A DNA stretch of 64,000 nucleotides from Arachis hypogaea (GCF_003086295.3 NC_092054.1:54047353-54111352), one strand, 5' to 3'. Counted from the first letter of the stretch, positions 34,501 through 47,454 are shown. The notes: generated from the letters alone by a model not told the origin. Translations and numbers: made by a program.

Positions 34501-35228
34501 CCCAACAGTTTTAAATACCAAAACCACAAGCAATCAAGTGCTAGAGTATACCTAAACACCCAAAACACAAGATTTCATTCAAAACTAAACCCCAAAAATT
34601 TGAATTTCTCAAGGGCACAAAAACTGGGCAAGGAAACTCGAGAAACTTACCACAATTCTTAGATAAAAATGACGGGCTCGGCGAGAGCTTCGTGTAGCCA
34701 CTGACGGCACGCGAATTGGAGCACCGTAGCTCGAGATATCGCGGATTGAAGTGAGGAGTGAATAGTATTTTAATGGAACCCTCACTCCCTTCTTCAATCT
34801 CTCTTCAGCTGGGTTTTGATGTTTATGTGGCTGAAGGGTTCACTTAAAGGACCTATTTATATGTTGGGCTTGGGCCCAACTTGGGTCCGGTCCAACCCGT
34901 TAGCGTTTTTAGCCCGTTTGGCACAACTTCGGGCCAAACCTTTAAAATTAACGCTTGGTTTTCTATTTCTAATATTTTTCTAAGGTTTTTGACTGTTTTC
35001 ACTCTTTCTCGTGCGGTACCAGGCAGACTTGAACCGGTTTAACCGGTTCAACTACCGATTCGTGGTTTTTCACAGTTTTTTGCAGAAAACACATTTTCTA
35101 ACTCAGAAAAATGTACTGAGTCCAAAAAATCACGTTTAAATCCTCAAATTCTCATTCTAAATTTTTAGACTCTATTTTGGGAAATATTAATTAACTAATT
35201 AGGGGGTTAATTAGTCGCGGTTCTTACA
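31598..35228 (-). repeat. Element A 5' LTR
   Basis: 3631 bp, pair of 2670-6305, bordered on the right by TSD CAAAT (35229-35233). It carries the second palindrome array at 33247-33600. The TATA-like sequence of the other LTR is altered here (TTTATGTG near 34822). Confidence 0.92.
33247..33600. repeat. Palindrome array in element A 5' LTR
   Basis: Counterpart of 4327-4680, with the same TGTGCGTACGCACA-type units. One stretch (33408-33461) has three near-identical GTGCGTGCGCACAGG units at regular spacing, one more than in the other LTR, which points to local expansion or contraction. Confidence 0.85.
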
Positions 35229-35233
35229 CAAAT

Positions 35234-36460
35234 GATGTGATGGATGGTTGCTTAGCGAGAGAGGCTCCAACCGACTTTGGCAAGGTGATTGCAACTCCCT
35301 TTTCCTCTTCTTGAATTACCTCCACCTCTTGGCAACTTTCTTCCAATTCAATCTCTTCCTCACCAAATTCTTCTAGCTCTTTCCCATCATTCAAGTCATA
35401 AGTCAGAAATTGAGTGAAGTCTACATCAACATCCAATTCAAATTCCATGGGGGAATATTCAACAAACACAAAGAGATCAAATGTTGATGCGGAATCATCA
35501 ACATCAAGAGACTTGTTGCTTGTCCATTTTAACCAATTCTTCATACATAATATGCCTTGGAGGTTATGCACTATCTTTCTTAACACCACTTCTAAGCTCA
35601 ACGGAAGAAGGTTCTACAACCTTAGATTCCTCTTTGTATTCAACATCTCCTAAATTTTTAACTACTTCTTCCTCTTCAACAATTTCATCTTTCTCCACTT
35701 ATTCCAATACAAAAGTCCACTTCCCATTCTCTACTTGAGTTTCTAATCTCTCTTTCATACTACTCTCTTCAATTGATTCTCCACATTCGGTCATGGGAGT
35801 ACTTTGAGTGCATAGGCATTGGGAGACTAAGTTGGCTACTACCTTGGTCAAGGTAGCCATGAATTCGTCTTGCCTCCTTTGAGCTTCAAGTCACTTTCAA
35901 AGAAATGAAATGAGAGTGTCATTCATTAGTGTTGGAGATGGAGATGAGGGTTCATTGTTTGGGAGAAAGGTTTCATAATTAGAAGGTGGTTCATATTGGT
36001 GAGAGCATTGAGGTGATGTATATAGAATTTGTGGCTCTTGAGAATATTATTGTTGGAATGGAAGTGGTTCAACGGGTATTCGTTCATAGTGGTCACAAGA
36101 GTATGGTACATGAGGTTGGTGGTATGGCAGATGTGGATTAAGATCATATAGAGGTGTTTGGTGGTATGAGACTTGTGAGTATGGTGGTTGTAGTCTATAT
36201 TGAGGATGTTGTTCATAGGCATATGGTGGTGGTGATTGATGACCATAGGAAGATCCACCATATCCATTGTATTAGTACACATTACGGGGCAGATTATAAC
36301 CATAAGAGTCTGGAGGAGGTTGTTGCCAAGAAGGTTATCTATAAGCATGTGGCTCCTTACTCAATCGAATTCCCGATCCACAATGTGATCCATCATTGAA
36401 GCTCTCATCTCCTACAACATAGTTGTAACCAAACTCATAGCCAAAAGGGTGAGAATTCAT
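35234..36460 (-). pseudogene. Element E gag-position reading frame, broken
   Basis: Starts at ATG (36460): MNSHPFGYEFGYN, then Y/P/H-rich sequence (QSPPPYAYEQHPQYRLQPPY), then a helical part (QRRQDEFMATLTKVVANLVSQ) and an acidic part ending VAITLPKSVGASLAKQPS. Stops occur near 36340, 36047 and 35890, and a frame change lies near 35500. The style (disordered aromatic start, helical middle, acidic end) parallels the intact ORF of C, although I see no clear residue alignment. No known domain is assigned. Confidence 0.6.
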
Positions 36461-36607
36461 AGTGATAAGAGAAAATAAAAACAAAAGCTAATAAGAAATA
36501 AAGAAAACAAACTCCTACAACTAGCAAAAACTTGCAAACAAACAAAAAGCAAACTATTCACAATATCAACATATATACAATAACCAATAACAAGCACACA
36601 TTTGCAA

Positions 36608-36626
36608 TTCCCCAGCAACGACGCCA
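36608..36626 (-). other. Primer-binding site of element E
   Basis: Minus strand TGGCGTCGTTGCTGGGGAA, six bases from the LTR edge. Complementary to tRNA-Asp with two mismatches. Confidence 0.75.
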
Positions 36627-36632
36627 AAAACT

Positions 36633-37978
36633 TGACGTGAGGGAAATCGTCGGTTAAGTCAAACAAATAAAAACTGAGAGTATTTAAATCTCGGATTGTC
36701 TCTCAAAAGAATTGTAGGGAAGTGTGCATATTATTGGTTATGAGAGATTTTTGGGGGGTTTTGGAGTGATGAACGGGAAAGGTAAATTGCAAGAAAGTAA
36801 AGCTACAACTAAGATAATATAAATGCTAAAAGACACTCATGGCAAGGATTAAGAGTTAAAGTTTCATATCCTAGATCATTGATCACAACATGGTAATTAC
36901 AAAGGGTTAATTCCACTTAGTTTTCTTCTAACATCGGAGGGTGAAGTCAAGTGGACATAATTAATTCTAAAACCAACTAACAACCCTAAATTACCAATCA
37001 CACTGGACATCAATGATATCAAGGAACCTAAGTCCTCAATCTCAAGCCAAGAGTGCTAAAATCTACTCCAAAACCAAACCAAGCATTTTATCAAACACTT
37101 GGAAGGCATAAAATAAAAGCATGGTAAAATAACAAGAATTAATAAAATCTAAGACTAATAATTGCAAGATAACAATAACAACAATTAAAGAAAGCAATAA
37201 TGATCATGAAAACATAAATTGCATTAAAGAGAATAAATTAACAAAGAGTTCATAAAACTAGAAATAACAAAATAAAGAAATTAACAAGAGAACTAAGACA
37301 ATTAAGGCAATTCAACAAGAAAAAGTAGATGAAACTAGATCAAAACAAGAATTAAAACCTAAATCTAAGGGAAATTTAACCTAAGTCTATCCTAATTTTA
37401 GAGAAAAGAAAGAACTTCTATCTCTAGAATATAACCTAAAACATGATAATAAACTAAACCTAATTGCTCTCCCCTTTGATCCTTCTTGAATTTGGCCTCA
37501 AATACTTTAGAAATGAGTTGGAATTGCACTTGAGAAGGTCCAAAAATCGCCAACCACATTTTTCTTAAGTGAGTCACGTCATTGCATTTGTGTGTACGCA
37601 TGCTTGACTATGCGTACGCATGGTTGTAAAAATGCAATTGTGCGTACGCATGAATGCTTGTGTGTGTACGCATGGCTATAAAATACTCCAAACTTTATTT
37701 CTTCATGAATTCTTCACTTTTGCATACTTTCTCCTCACTCCTTTAATCCATACTTGCCTTATAAACCTGAAATCACTTCATCAAACATATCAAAGTATCG
37801 AATGGAATTAAAGTGAATTAAAATTAGCAAATTAAGGACCTAAAAAGCATGTTTTCATTCTTCAATACAAATTAGGAAGAATTCACAAAACCATGCTATT
37901 TTTGTGAATAACTATAGGAAAAGTTAATGAAATCTACCAAATTCAATACAAAATAAACCATAAACTTGTGGTTTATCA
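36633..37978 (-). repeat. Element E 5' LTR
   Basis: 1346 bp. In minus sense it starts TGATAAACCACAAG and ends about CCCTCACGTCA, next to the primer site. It aligns with D1 and D3 in the same sense. GCGTACGC-type palindromes lie at about 37593-37675. The LTR is interrupted by no other element. Confidence 0.85.
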
Positions 37979-37983
37979 ACTGC

Positions 37984-40900
37984 CCTACCACCTTTTCCTA
38001 AAGGCAATTCCACATCAATACGCAAGCGGGACGAACCCACGACCTTGTCTCACAAGTAGGACGAACCTCCAACCTGGCCAATAAATAATCTTTATCTTTT
38101 AATCAATTTCATAAGTTATTAAATTCATAAATCTCACTTTTCTTTATCACTATATTAATTTCTTTCGTGAGCAGGACAATGCCGCCGTCCTCACCATGGG
38201 CAGGATAAAACCACCATCCCCACAAAGCAATAACACACTTGGCAAGCGAGATGATACCACCGTCCTCACCAATCAGGTCACTCAAACCACAATTCATCGT
38301 TATCATTTATTTAAATCAGTTTCCTAAGTTAGTCTATTCCTTAACCCCAATTCGTTGTCAATTTATCACATTTAAACTCATTAACCCCCAATCTTTTATC
38401 AATTGCCAAATTCATTAACTCGTGAGCGAGATAGAACCTCCGTCCCACCATCTCCGTAACTAAGTCATCCGGTTCAACCAAATGTTTATTTGGGAATAAT
38501 TCAATTTGATGCCTTCTATATACTCTCACTCATTCTAGAGCTTAAAAACTAGTTTTCAGACCTTAAATAGGGGTTACGAAAGTTTACAAGCTTGTCGAAA
38601 AAGCCAAACAGTTAAAAACAAAATGTAATTAAGAAAACAGGACTTGTGCATACGCATCACCCATGTGCGTACGCACGAAACGGAAAGGCTTCCCAGCTTG
38701 TGCATAGATATGACCCCTGTGCGTACACACAACTTGTAAAACTCCTAGGCATGCGTACGCATATCCTTTGATAAACCACAATTTTATGGTTTATATTGTG
38801 TCTTATTTGGTGGATTTTATCAAATTTTTCCATATTTATTCACTAAAATAGCATGATTTTATAATTCCCCCCTAATTTACGCTTAAGAGTGAAAACATGC
38901 TTTTTAGGCCTTAAAATAGCTAAATTTAATTCACTTTAATTCCATTTGATGCCTTGATATATTTGTTGAGTAATTTCAATCTTATAAGGCAAAGATTGGA
39001 TGGAAGAAGTGAAGAAAAAAGCATGCCAAGTGGAGAATTCATAAAGAAATGAGGATTTGCTGAATTCATGGTGACGCATACGCGTGAGAAGGACATCTGC
39101 CAGGCAACGCGTACGCATGACCCATGCGTACGCGTGATAAGCGACACGTAACTCACTTAAAGACAAACCACTGGGGGAGATTTCTGAGCCATCAAGGCCC
39201 AAATCCAACTCATTTATGAAGTATTTGAAGCCAAATTCAAGAAGGAACAAGGGAGAGCAATTAGGATAGCTTAGAAACATGCTTTAGGTTATATTCTAGA
39301 GAGAGAAGCTCTCTCTTCTCTCCAGAATTAGGTTAGATTTAGTTAATCCTTTCTTAGATTTAGTTTTAATTCTTGTTTTATGTTAAGTTTTCTTGTAATT
39401 TATTGCTCTTACATCTTTGTTCTTCTAGTTTTCTTTGCTATTTCTTTTATTATGTCACTTTTATATTTATGAACTCTTTTTGAATTTAATTTCCATTAAT
39501 GCAATTTGATGTTTCTTTGTTTATTATTGCTTAATCTAGTTGTTATTGTTATTTTCTTGCCTTGGGTAGTTGTAGAATTTATTGTTTCTTGCAATTTTAC
39601 CTTACTTTTATTTTGTGCCTTCCAAGTGTTTGATAAAATACTTGGTTGATTTTTAGAGTAGATTTTGGTACTCTTGCCTTGTGATTCAGGACTTAGGTCC
39701 CTTGAGATTATTGATGTCCAGTTCTATTGGTGATTTAGGGTTGTTAATTAGTTCTAGGACCAATTATGTCTACTTGACTTTCCTTTAATTGTTAGAGGAT
39801 AACTAAGTGGAATTAATCCTTTGTAATCTCCATGTTGTGGTCAATGAACCAAGATAGGATACCTTGACTCTTAATCCTTGCCTTGAGTAGCCTTTAGGTT
39901 TAATAATTTCTTAGTTGTTAGTTTTTTGGTCTTATTTATCAAACCCAAAACTAAAAAATATACAAACCCATAACCAATAATATGCACACTTCCCTGCAAT
40001 TCCTTGAGAGACGACCCAAGGTTTAAATACTCTCGGGTTTTTATCGGTTTGCTTAAGTGACAACCTTTTTAAACTTTGATGTGAGGATTAATTGTTGGTT
40101 TGGACTATGCTTGCAACGAAATTCCTTTGAGAAATTCTAGACCGTCATTCATCCTTTATCACCCCTCGTGCGTACGCATAAGCATTTTTGCTCATTCTGT
40201 CCTGTGCATCGCCACCATTGCATGCGTGGGCTCATATACCAGAAATTCTGGTTTTCTGCATAATCTCAAATTCAGTTTAAAACACCAATTTTTTATCATT
40301 CATAACTTCCTCTAAAAAAATTCAATTTTCTATCATTCTTAAACCATTTTAAAGCTCTTTTCATTAGCTTTAATTTAAGATAAATTTTATACAAATACAA
40401 GTTTCGAGTACCAAGTTATGGTGCACTGAAGTTGGTCAAAATTCTGTTTTTACCAATTTCATCAAATAGCCAATTTTTTCCCAAAACTCAATTCAATTCA
40501 TTTTCAACCCATTCCAAAACCACTTTTATGCATCTCAACACTCATTCATCATCTTATATCCATTCAACACCTAATCAAGCAAGCTTTAACATAATCATTC
40601 CAATTTTACAAGTTTTCTATCAATAATCAAGTTAACAATCCACTCATATAACCAAATCTTTCCTTTTGAAATAAAAAATCCTTTTTCAATTTATTGCCAA
40701 CACTCAATCATATTCAATTCCTTCATCGCCCTTTCATGCATTACTTATCAATCCAAATAATTATCCAAATCAAACACCTTTCACATATTAAATACCAAAT
40801 TAAATATCACCATCACAATCACAAATCACATCAAATTTACTTATTCCATTCCATCAAACTTATCCAAACTTACCATATAGGGGATATCTCACCCTATCTC

Positions 40901-41929
40901 GGCCTCTGACCCAATTTTCATATCAATTGCCAATATAGGCAATCATACCATCCAAGTCTATTATACACATCAAATTTTTATTCATACCATTATATAGCAC
41001 TCATCAAACAACTAATTCATATAATCACACTAAATCACAATCCATCATCAACATACATCATTCAACGCTATCTGAGGGCAATTAACCTAGTTTTCAAATA
41101 GTATTACATAGTGCCTATCTGAAATTAAGACACGTACTTTCATTGACAACGGTCTCAACCTCAAAAAAATTCTTCTTGGTAATACTAACCTCCACCAAAT
41201 TGTCACCACATCAATTCTCAACTCAACTCCACACCAAAACAACGCCAAAGCCAATTCCACAAGCCAAGATAATCTACATAATCTAATCACAACAATAATT
41301 CAACATTCATACTAGAGCTTGACTTAAAATAATAGATAATGAAGGATTTGAGTTTTCTTACCATATCTCATACAACCTTGGGCGGAAACTCCATCAAAAC
41401 TCAAGCTTAAACCTTCCCTAAACATTGAAAAACTGAAATTTCTCAATAACTCAACCAAAAAATATGAATTGAAAGGGAACAGAGAACTTGGTAAGAAAAT
41501 TTGAAATTCCTTAGCACAATACTCAGATAGAATTGTAAAGAGATTTGAGACAAACGTGTAGCCGCAAACGACTCGTCAATCGGAGCTATGGAGCAAAAGT
41601 TATGGACAAATGAAGTTGGTGATAAATAGTGTTAGGGTTCCTCTCCTCCTCTTCTCCTTCTATCCACCCCTCTCTGTCTCAAATAGGGAATTTGGTGCTG
41701 AATTGGGTTAAGTGTGAGTTTATATATGTGTGGGCTTGGATCCGGTAAAGCCCAGTTCAATTGTTTTAGCCGGTTGACCCAATTTTGGGCCAAAATCTTT
41801 AAGATTAGTATTTCAATTTGTATTCTAAATATTTTATTTTTTTTTCAAATTATAAATTTTAAATTCTTAAGCTCATTTGCTCGTAATTAAGTTATTAATT
41901 AATTATTTATTATTTTTTTAGATTTTACA
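37984..41929 (-). mobile_element. Element F: partial, older chromovirus-type LTR
   Basis: The DNA into which E (left, at 37979) and D3 (38769-40151) inserted. It resembles element A's LTR: CACCGTCC words at 37980-38470, a GTGCGTACGCAC region (38645-38765 and 40165-40175), then A/C-rich sequence, a GGGCCAAAATC stretch near 41787 and a terminal TTTTACA at 41923-41929. No coding region is visible. The left part is cut off by E and the right edge is approximate. Confidence 0.5.
38769..40151 (+). mobile_element. Solo LTR D3
   Basis: 1383 bp, TGATAAACCACAAT...CGTCATTCA, flanked by TSD TCCTT (38764-38768 and 40152-40156). It is close to D1 in sequence and in its GCGTACGC block (39073-39140). A CT-rich block is at 39300-39325. 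No coding content. Confidence 0.9.
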
Positions 41930-44900
41930 TGTTAAATGAGATATGATTAGTGTGGGGATGGGGGTTTCGTCTTGCCTACAGTGAGGACGGTGGGTGATCC
42001 CAGTCACAATTTAATGATAATGATTGTGATCATGATAGATGTGATTATGAGGAACAATGAATATGACTATGGTCATGGGTAATTGTGATTATGATTTAGA
42101 TATGATTATTGATTGGCAAGGACGTGGGTTTGTCTCGCTTGCGTCACTAATAAGACACCTACTTCTAGCAAGGATGGTGATTTTGTCCTGCTTGCTTAGT
42201 GTTACGGTGGAAATGTGGAGATGGTGGTTTTGTCTCACCCACATTCTCTCTGATCGTAAGGGTGGCCGAGCACTTTCTCGGATAGCACTGCCTCTAGTGA
42301 GAAGGTGGAACGGAAGTTTCACGCGACTTTATATTGTATTTTGTAGACTTCTTGAAAGTTCTAATGTTTTTCTCCTGGAGATACACGACAGAAAGAGTAT
42401 GTCCAGGTTAGCTACCGAATGTGTCAGGTCTGGCAATGTAACCGACATGTAAACTTACAGCCAATATAGGATAGGCATGCAATATAAGCATTTGTTTTAT
42501 TTGTTTGGGTGTCCATAATTGTTCGGTTTGCATATTTATTTAACTATTTGTTACTTGTGCTACTTGAGCTATTTGTGCCTTATTGTGATTGAAGTTGGAT
42601 ATTTTTCTTGTGTTTGTTTCCCCTAAATGGATGAGATGAGATGATACTTGAAATTGGTGATTTGAATTATGGCAAAATTTGATGGATTTGGTTAATTTTA
42701 AGATTTAGCATGGTCAATTAATGAGGAATGCATTATAGAGGTATTGGTTTAATGTTGATATGTAAATTATTTGCTTTGGAGTTGTTAGCTTGTAACCTTA
42801 AGTGAGTTATGACACTATGAACTTAGTTAATAAATTGACAAGTAAGAAGGTTAACTAAATTGTGATTAAAAAAAATTATAGTACACAGTAGAGATTTCTT
42901 TCAAATGATTTAGTCAAAATTCTAGGCTTTGAAATCCTCTCGAGTCGGAGATAAGGAATGCCTAAAGGATTTATGTTTTCTTAAATAGTCGTTATTTGGA
43001 TTCGTTACCCTATTGGGAACTTTCGCATTACCACCCGTTGCTCTTTATTTCTCTTTTTTAGATCTTAGTAGACTTCTATGATAACCAAGTCGATTTGGTG
43101 AGTTCCTACTATTACGAAGTAACTAGTTTAATCTTGGTGGTCTCCTCTCATTACCTATGAAGTCACCATGTGTATTTGTGGTTTGAGAAACAAGAGATTT
43201 TGTGTATTTATGATCTATTTGAAAATTTCTTTAGAGTCTTGTATACGTACTAATATGTATTATATAATTTGTATTAATAAGATTCAAAATTCTTATTTAA
43301 AATCTTTTCATTCATCTACTCATGCCAAATCTATTCTACTCTAGTACAATGTATATGTATATAAAAAAATAGCTCACGAGATCCTACTTACATATCGTCA
43401 ATATTATTGATATATTAAATTAAGAGTTATAGGTTAAGGTCACCATAATATTCTAGCTACTAGCCGATTATGACTTAGGCATAATGGATTCATTAATTAA
43501 GGCATTATATAGGGCATTGTATGAATTTGTGGCATAACATTCGAAATTATTCATTTTAATTCTTTTACTTATTTACTTCTTTATATTTAGTATTTAGTGT
43601 AATATATATGTTGTCACTGATTCACTCAAATTATTTAACTTTTGTTCTTTAAAAACATATATAAAAAATTCATGATAGTAATTTACATCTATTATAAAAC
43701 TCGTGTATAATCTCTAAACTCATGTACAAACCAAACCAATTCATCCCAATCAAGCACTCAAACTATAATTCTAGTTATATTATCATTGTGCTACTATAAT
43801 TCTAGTGATATTGAGTAGAGAAAACTTATTACTTAAATTACTCTAAAGATATAATTGTGTAGTTAATAGAACTATTCTATTTGGGATACCTTCAATTGAG
43901 ATTGTAATATTCATTTTACAATTTGTTGTAGAGACTTTTTTTCATGCCGAATAACTTATATATTTTTAGGTTAGATGCTATATTCTTTGTTGATCATTCA
44001 TGTTTTGTTTTCTTTGTCTAGGATATGCTTACCAATTATGTCGACTTTTATGACATAACGAATGATTTATGAAATTTTCTATTGGTAAAGATGAAAATGA
44101 GGTATAAGAAGATGAGTTATTGTTAATGGAGGTTGACCGTGATGATGAATTATATTTGGTTTTCAATTACCACTCTACCTTTACTCTTTTAATCTAATTC
44201 TAAAAATTCTAACCCTAATTGACACAAACACATCTTCACATCTCTAACCTAACCGTCACTCACCTTCTCCTAATCCTAACACCTACGACACAAAGAAGAA
44301 CGAAAGGAAAAAGAGAGAAACAGAGTTGCAAAGAAAAGGAAAATACAAGAGGGAAGAGGAAGAGAAGAAGAGGGGGTAGGAAGGAGAGGACGATGCTGGT
44401 TAGGATTCGAGTGAGAGAGAGAGAGAGAGGGAGGCATTGAGAGATGCGATGAACAAAGGGAGGAGCCGTTGCTTTCGTCGCCACCCGTGGAGCTACCAGA
44501 AACCTTTGCCAGCTCGCCTTAGTTCTACCCTGTTCACATCGGTTCTGTTCCTATCGGTGAGGATCATCGAAGCTGCTATGATTCCATCCTATTGTTCCTC
44601 TTAGATTACAATAAGTATTCTTGTTCCGAAACCCTCACCACTAGTGTTCTATTATAGTTTGTTAAGAATTTTGCAATGTTGATGTCGTAGGGTTGAGTTA
44701 CTATAATTGCATATTGTGATTGTTGCTGTCGCTGTTACGGGGAGTCATTGAAACTGCTAGTACTGCCACTGTTGTGATTAAAATTGGAAAATTTGTGTTG
44801 ATTCAATCGCGTAGTTGAGTCACGTCGAGGTAGGGGCTTTTTCTTAAATCCATTTTACTTCAAGAAATTGTTATAAATCAATATCGATGTTAAAAATATA

Positions 44901-47454
44901 TTTTTAGTGATTATGCGAGTCTTATGGATTAAATTGGACTATACTGGATAAATGTGATTGATTAAATGCTCAAATAGATTATGGCTGCTTTGTGAGATTA
45001 ATTGATGAAGTTGGTTCATTTGTGGTTATGAACTATGATTGATTTTCTGATTGTTTAAAAATGATTGGTTGTTGGAATTCTTGATTATGTTGATTTTTTT
45101 TGTGTTGGCGTTGTTGTGGTAGTGGTTTAATGAAAGTTTGATGAAAATTCTGATTTCTTTTGATTAATGATGTGGGACTAGTTGTTAAATGAAATTGTAA
45201 TAAATTGAGTATCAAGAATTCTGTGTTTTGAAAAATTATTGATGGAGGAATTAGTGAATTGTTGAAATTTATAGAACCCTTGAAAGGTGAAAAAGTTTGA
45301 GTTTTAGGGGAGGTTTTGCCATAAATTTTATAAGAGTTTGAGCAAAATTGAATAATGAGAAATTATTGTTATTTGCGTAAAGGCTCTTGTCATGAAGTTC
45401 AATTCAATAAATTCTAACTAGAAATTATGTTTTAGAGTATTTTAGCGAATTTAAAGTAATTGTTTAAGAATAAATGATTATGTTTCAATTAAGATTCTGA
45501 TTAGGGAAGTAAAATTATTTTTGAGTCTTTTTGGTGAAAAGAATTTGGAGATTTTTAAATGGTGTAGAAAAATCTGCACTATGGTAGATTTTTTCCAACT
45601 TTGGAGGGCTATAATTTGGCACCCGAAATTTGAAAATTTATGAAATTTATTATGAAATTGGGGATGTCTAGTTTTATACCGTTGAAGAACGGAGTCAAAA
45701 TGAATTTTATACTAAAAGTTATAATTTTTTGAGAAATTGTGGTTAAAATTGAATTTTGCAGATTCTGCAGCAAGGGTAGTAGAACCAGATTCTGCGCGTA
45801 GGCACCTATCCTGCTTACGCATCATTCACGAACCCTTAAAGAACCGAGTCAGGTTTCGCGAGTACGCACAAAGCCTGCATACACACTAATGTGCAGGTTT
45901 TTCCAGAAATGCCGATTTTGAACTGTTAAACTTTTTCGGCGAGCTTGTAGCTCTTTGTAACCGCTATATGGATTGATAACCATTTTAAAGACTTTAAATA
46001 TGTCTGGAGTGGGTATAATGAGTTTTATTGAATCTTTCCCCGATAAAAACTTGTTAAATAAGATATCAATATTTTGAGGATGGTGGTTTGTCCCGCGCCC
46101 ACCTTGAGTACGGTAGTTTTATCCTGCGCACGGCTTGAGAATAATTAATCTTGTGATAAATATGATTATATAGAATTGTGATTACGGTTGAAATATGAGT
46201 ATTGTGTTGGAAAGGATGTAGGGAAGGTGGTAGGGTACTCTCCCTCGATTTTATTTTCCCATATTCTCTTATTGATGTGGGAAAGGTAGTAGGACACACT
46301 TCCTCGATTTATTCTCCCACATTTTCTCTTGATTGTGTATGTTGGATGTCAAAAAGGTGGTAGGACACTCTCCCTCGATATTTTTTTCCCACATTCTCTC
46401 TCTGGTTGCAAGGTGAAAAGACACTCTCCTTCGTTTTATATGACTCGGCCTCACAAGAAAAGGTGGTAGGGCACTCTTTCTCGATGTGTTCTCCCTGGTG
46501 ATACTTCTAGGAAAAGGTGGTAGGCACACTCCGTCGATGTATTCCTCTTGGGCATGCGTAATAGAGAGACCATGTTCGGGTTAGCTATCAAATGTGTTGG
46601 ATTTTGGCAATAACCAATACGTGAGCTCACGGCCAGTAGGACATGCATCAAACTACATTTTTTGTATATTGCTTGAGATTATTTGTTTGTTTGTCTATTT
46701 GTTGCTACTTATGTAATAGAAATATGCATCATTGTTGTTTGATTACTGGTGTTTGTGATTATTAGTTCGGGTCTATAGTAAAGTGTTGTAGTTTTAAGAG
46801 ATTGACTGGATGGTAAATTTTGAAAAAAAGTAGGAAGTGAGTAATGTGCCCTATGATAAAAATTAAGAAAAGTAAGCGACAGTAGAATTAAATTAGTTAA
46901 TTATAAGAAATGAATAGTTTAGAGAATAAATTCATAAGACAAGCAATGATCACTATCATAAAATAAACTTTCTTTTATATATCTTTCTATGACAATTTTG
47001 AAGCCCCTCTACTGAGACCTTCTGGTTAGGATCTCACCCCCAATATTTTTCTAGAAACGGACAAGGAAGCCTATAAAGAGTTTGATGAGCATTTGGACAT
47101 GCCTTACTTTATTTTTCTGACTAAAATTGTATTTAGTTATTGTTTTCCCTCGCTTTTATTATTGTCATAATTTTTTTGTACAAAGGGATAGGATTTATAA
47201 TTTTGTAATATATATTTGTATATTACTTGTATAACTTATTCTTGTAAATGTAAAAAGTGTTGTGATGATTTGTATGTATGTATGTATGGACGTATAAGAG
47301 ACAAAAAATATTATCGGTTTTTCAAAGAAAAGTCAAGAAGGATTTCAAGTAAAGGCTTCTACTTATTACAATTATATATACAAGTCCTCATAATATCCTC
47401 GTTATCGGAGTAGTGCAGGCGGAAGCGTGACATTCTAGTGATGAAGGTGTTACA
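41930..47454 (+). other. Decayed chromovirus LTR relics, plus orientation
   Basis: About 5.5 kb with no credible gene. Two stretches resemble A-type LTRs read in the opposite direction to F. At 42160-42500 and 46070-46680 the words GGTGGTTTTGTC, GGTTAGCTA and GGCCAGTAGGACATGCAT follow the order of A's minus-strand LTR. A GGTGTTACA at 47446-47454 would be a matching LTR end. At 44290-44430 it is purine-rich with a GA repeat. Exact units could not be delimited. Confidence 0.4.

Larger units (their letters stand above)
2670..35228 (-). mobile_element. Element A: Tekay/Del-like chromovirus (Ty3/gypsy), degenerate
   Basis: Two LTRs of about 3.63 kb (2670-6305 and 31598-35228), both TGTAACACCC...TTCTTACA on the plus strand, with TSD CAAAT at 2665-2669 and 35229-35233. 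Internal parts lie at 6306-10757 and 31254-31597, separated by element B. Minus-strand order is primer site, gag, protease, RT, RNase H, integrase, C-terminal chromodomain-like segment, polypurine tract. That order and the tail define a chromovirus. After removing B and one ATTAG copy, A is about 12.06 kb. Many stops and frameshifts make it non-functional. Confidence 0.93.
1..37978 (-). mobile_element. Element E: non-autonomous LTR retrotransposon, left end outside the window
   Basis: The host layer for everything nested up to position 37978. Its 5' LTR lies at 36633-37978, followed on the minus strand by a tRNA-Asp-type primer site and a decayed gag-position reading frame. The internal region is split by A (2670-35228) and by solo LTR D1 (1184-2606). 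Removing both with one TSD copy each makes the minus-strand frame resume, which supports the order of events. The 3' LTR is left of position 1. Only the right TSD candidate, ACTGC at 37979-37983, is visible. No polymerase domains are seen, so E looks non-autonomous. Its LTR is related to the solo LTRs D1-D3. Confidence 0.75.

Noticed and set aside
42057..42452. 131-codon plus-strand frame
   Set aside because: Lies in A-type LTR-like DNA and is rich in W, R and L without a domain; treated as fortuitous.
44219..44484. Frames of 73-74 codons on both strands around a GAGAGA run
   Set aside because: Purine-rich simple sequence, no domain.
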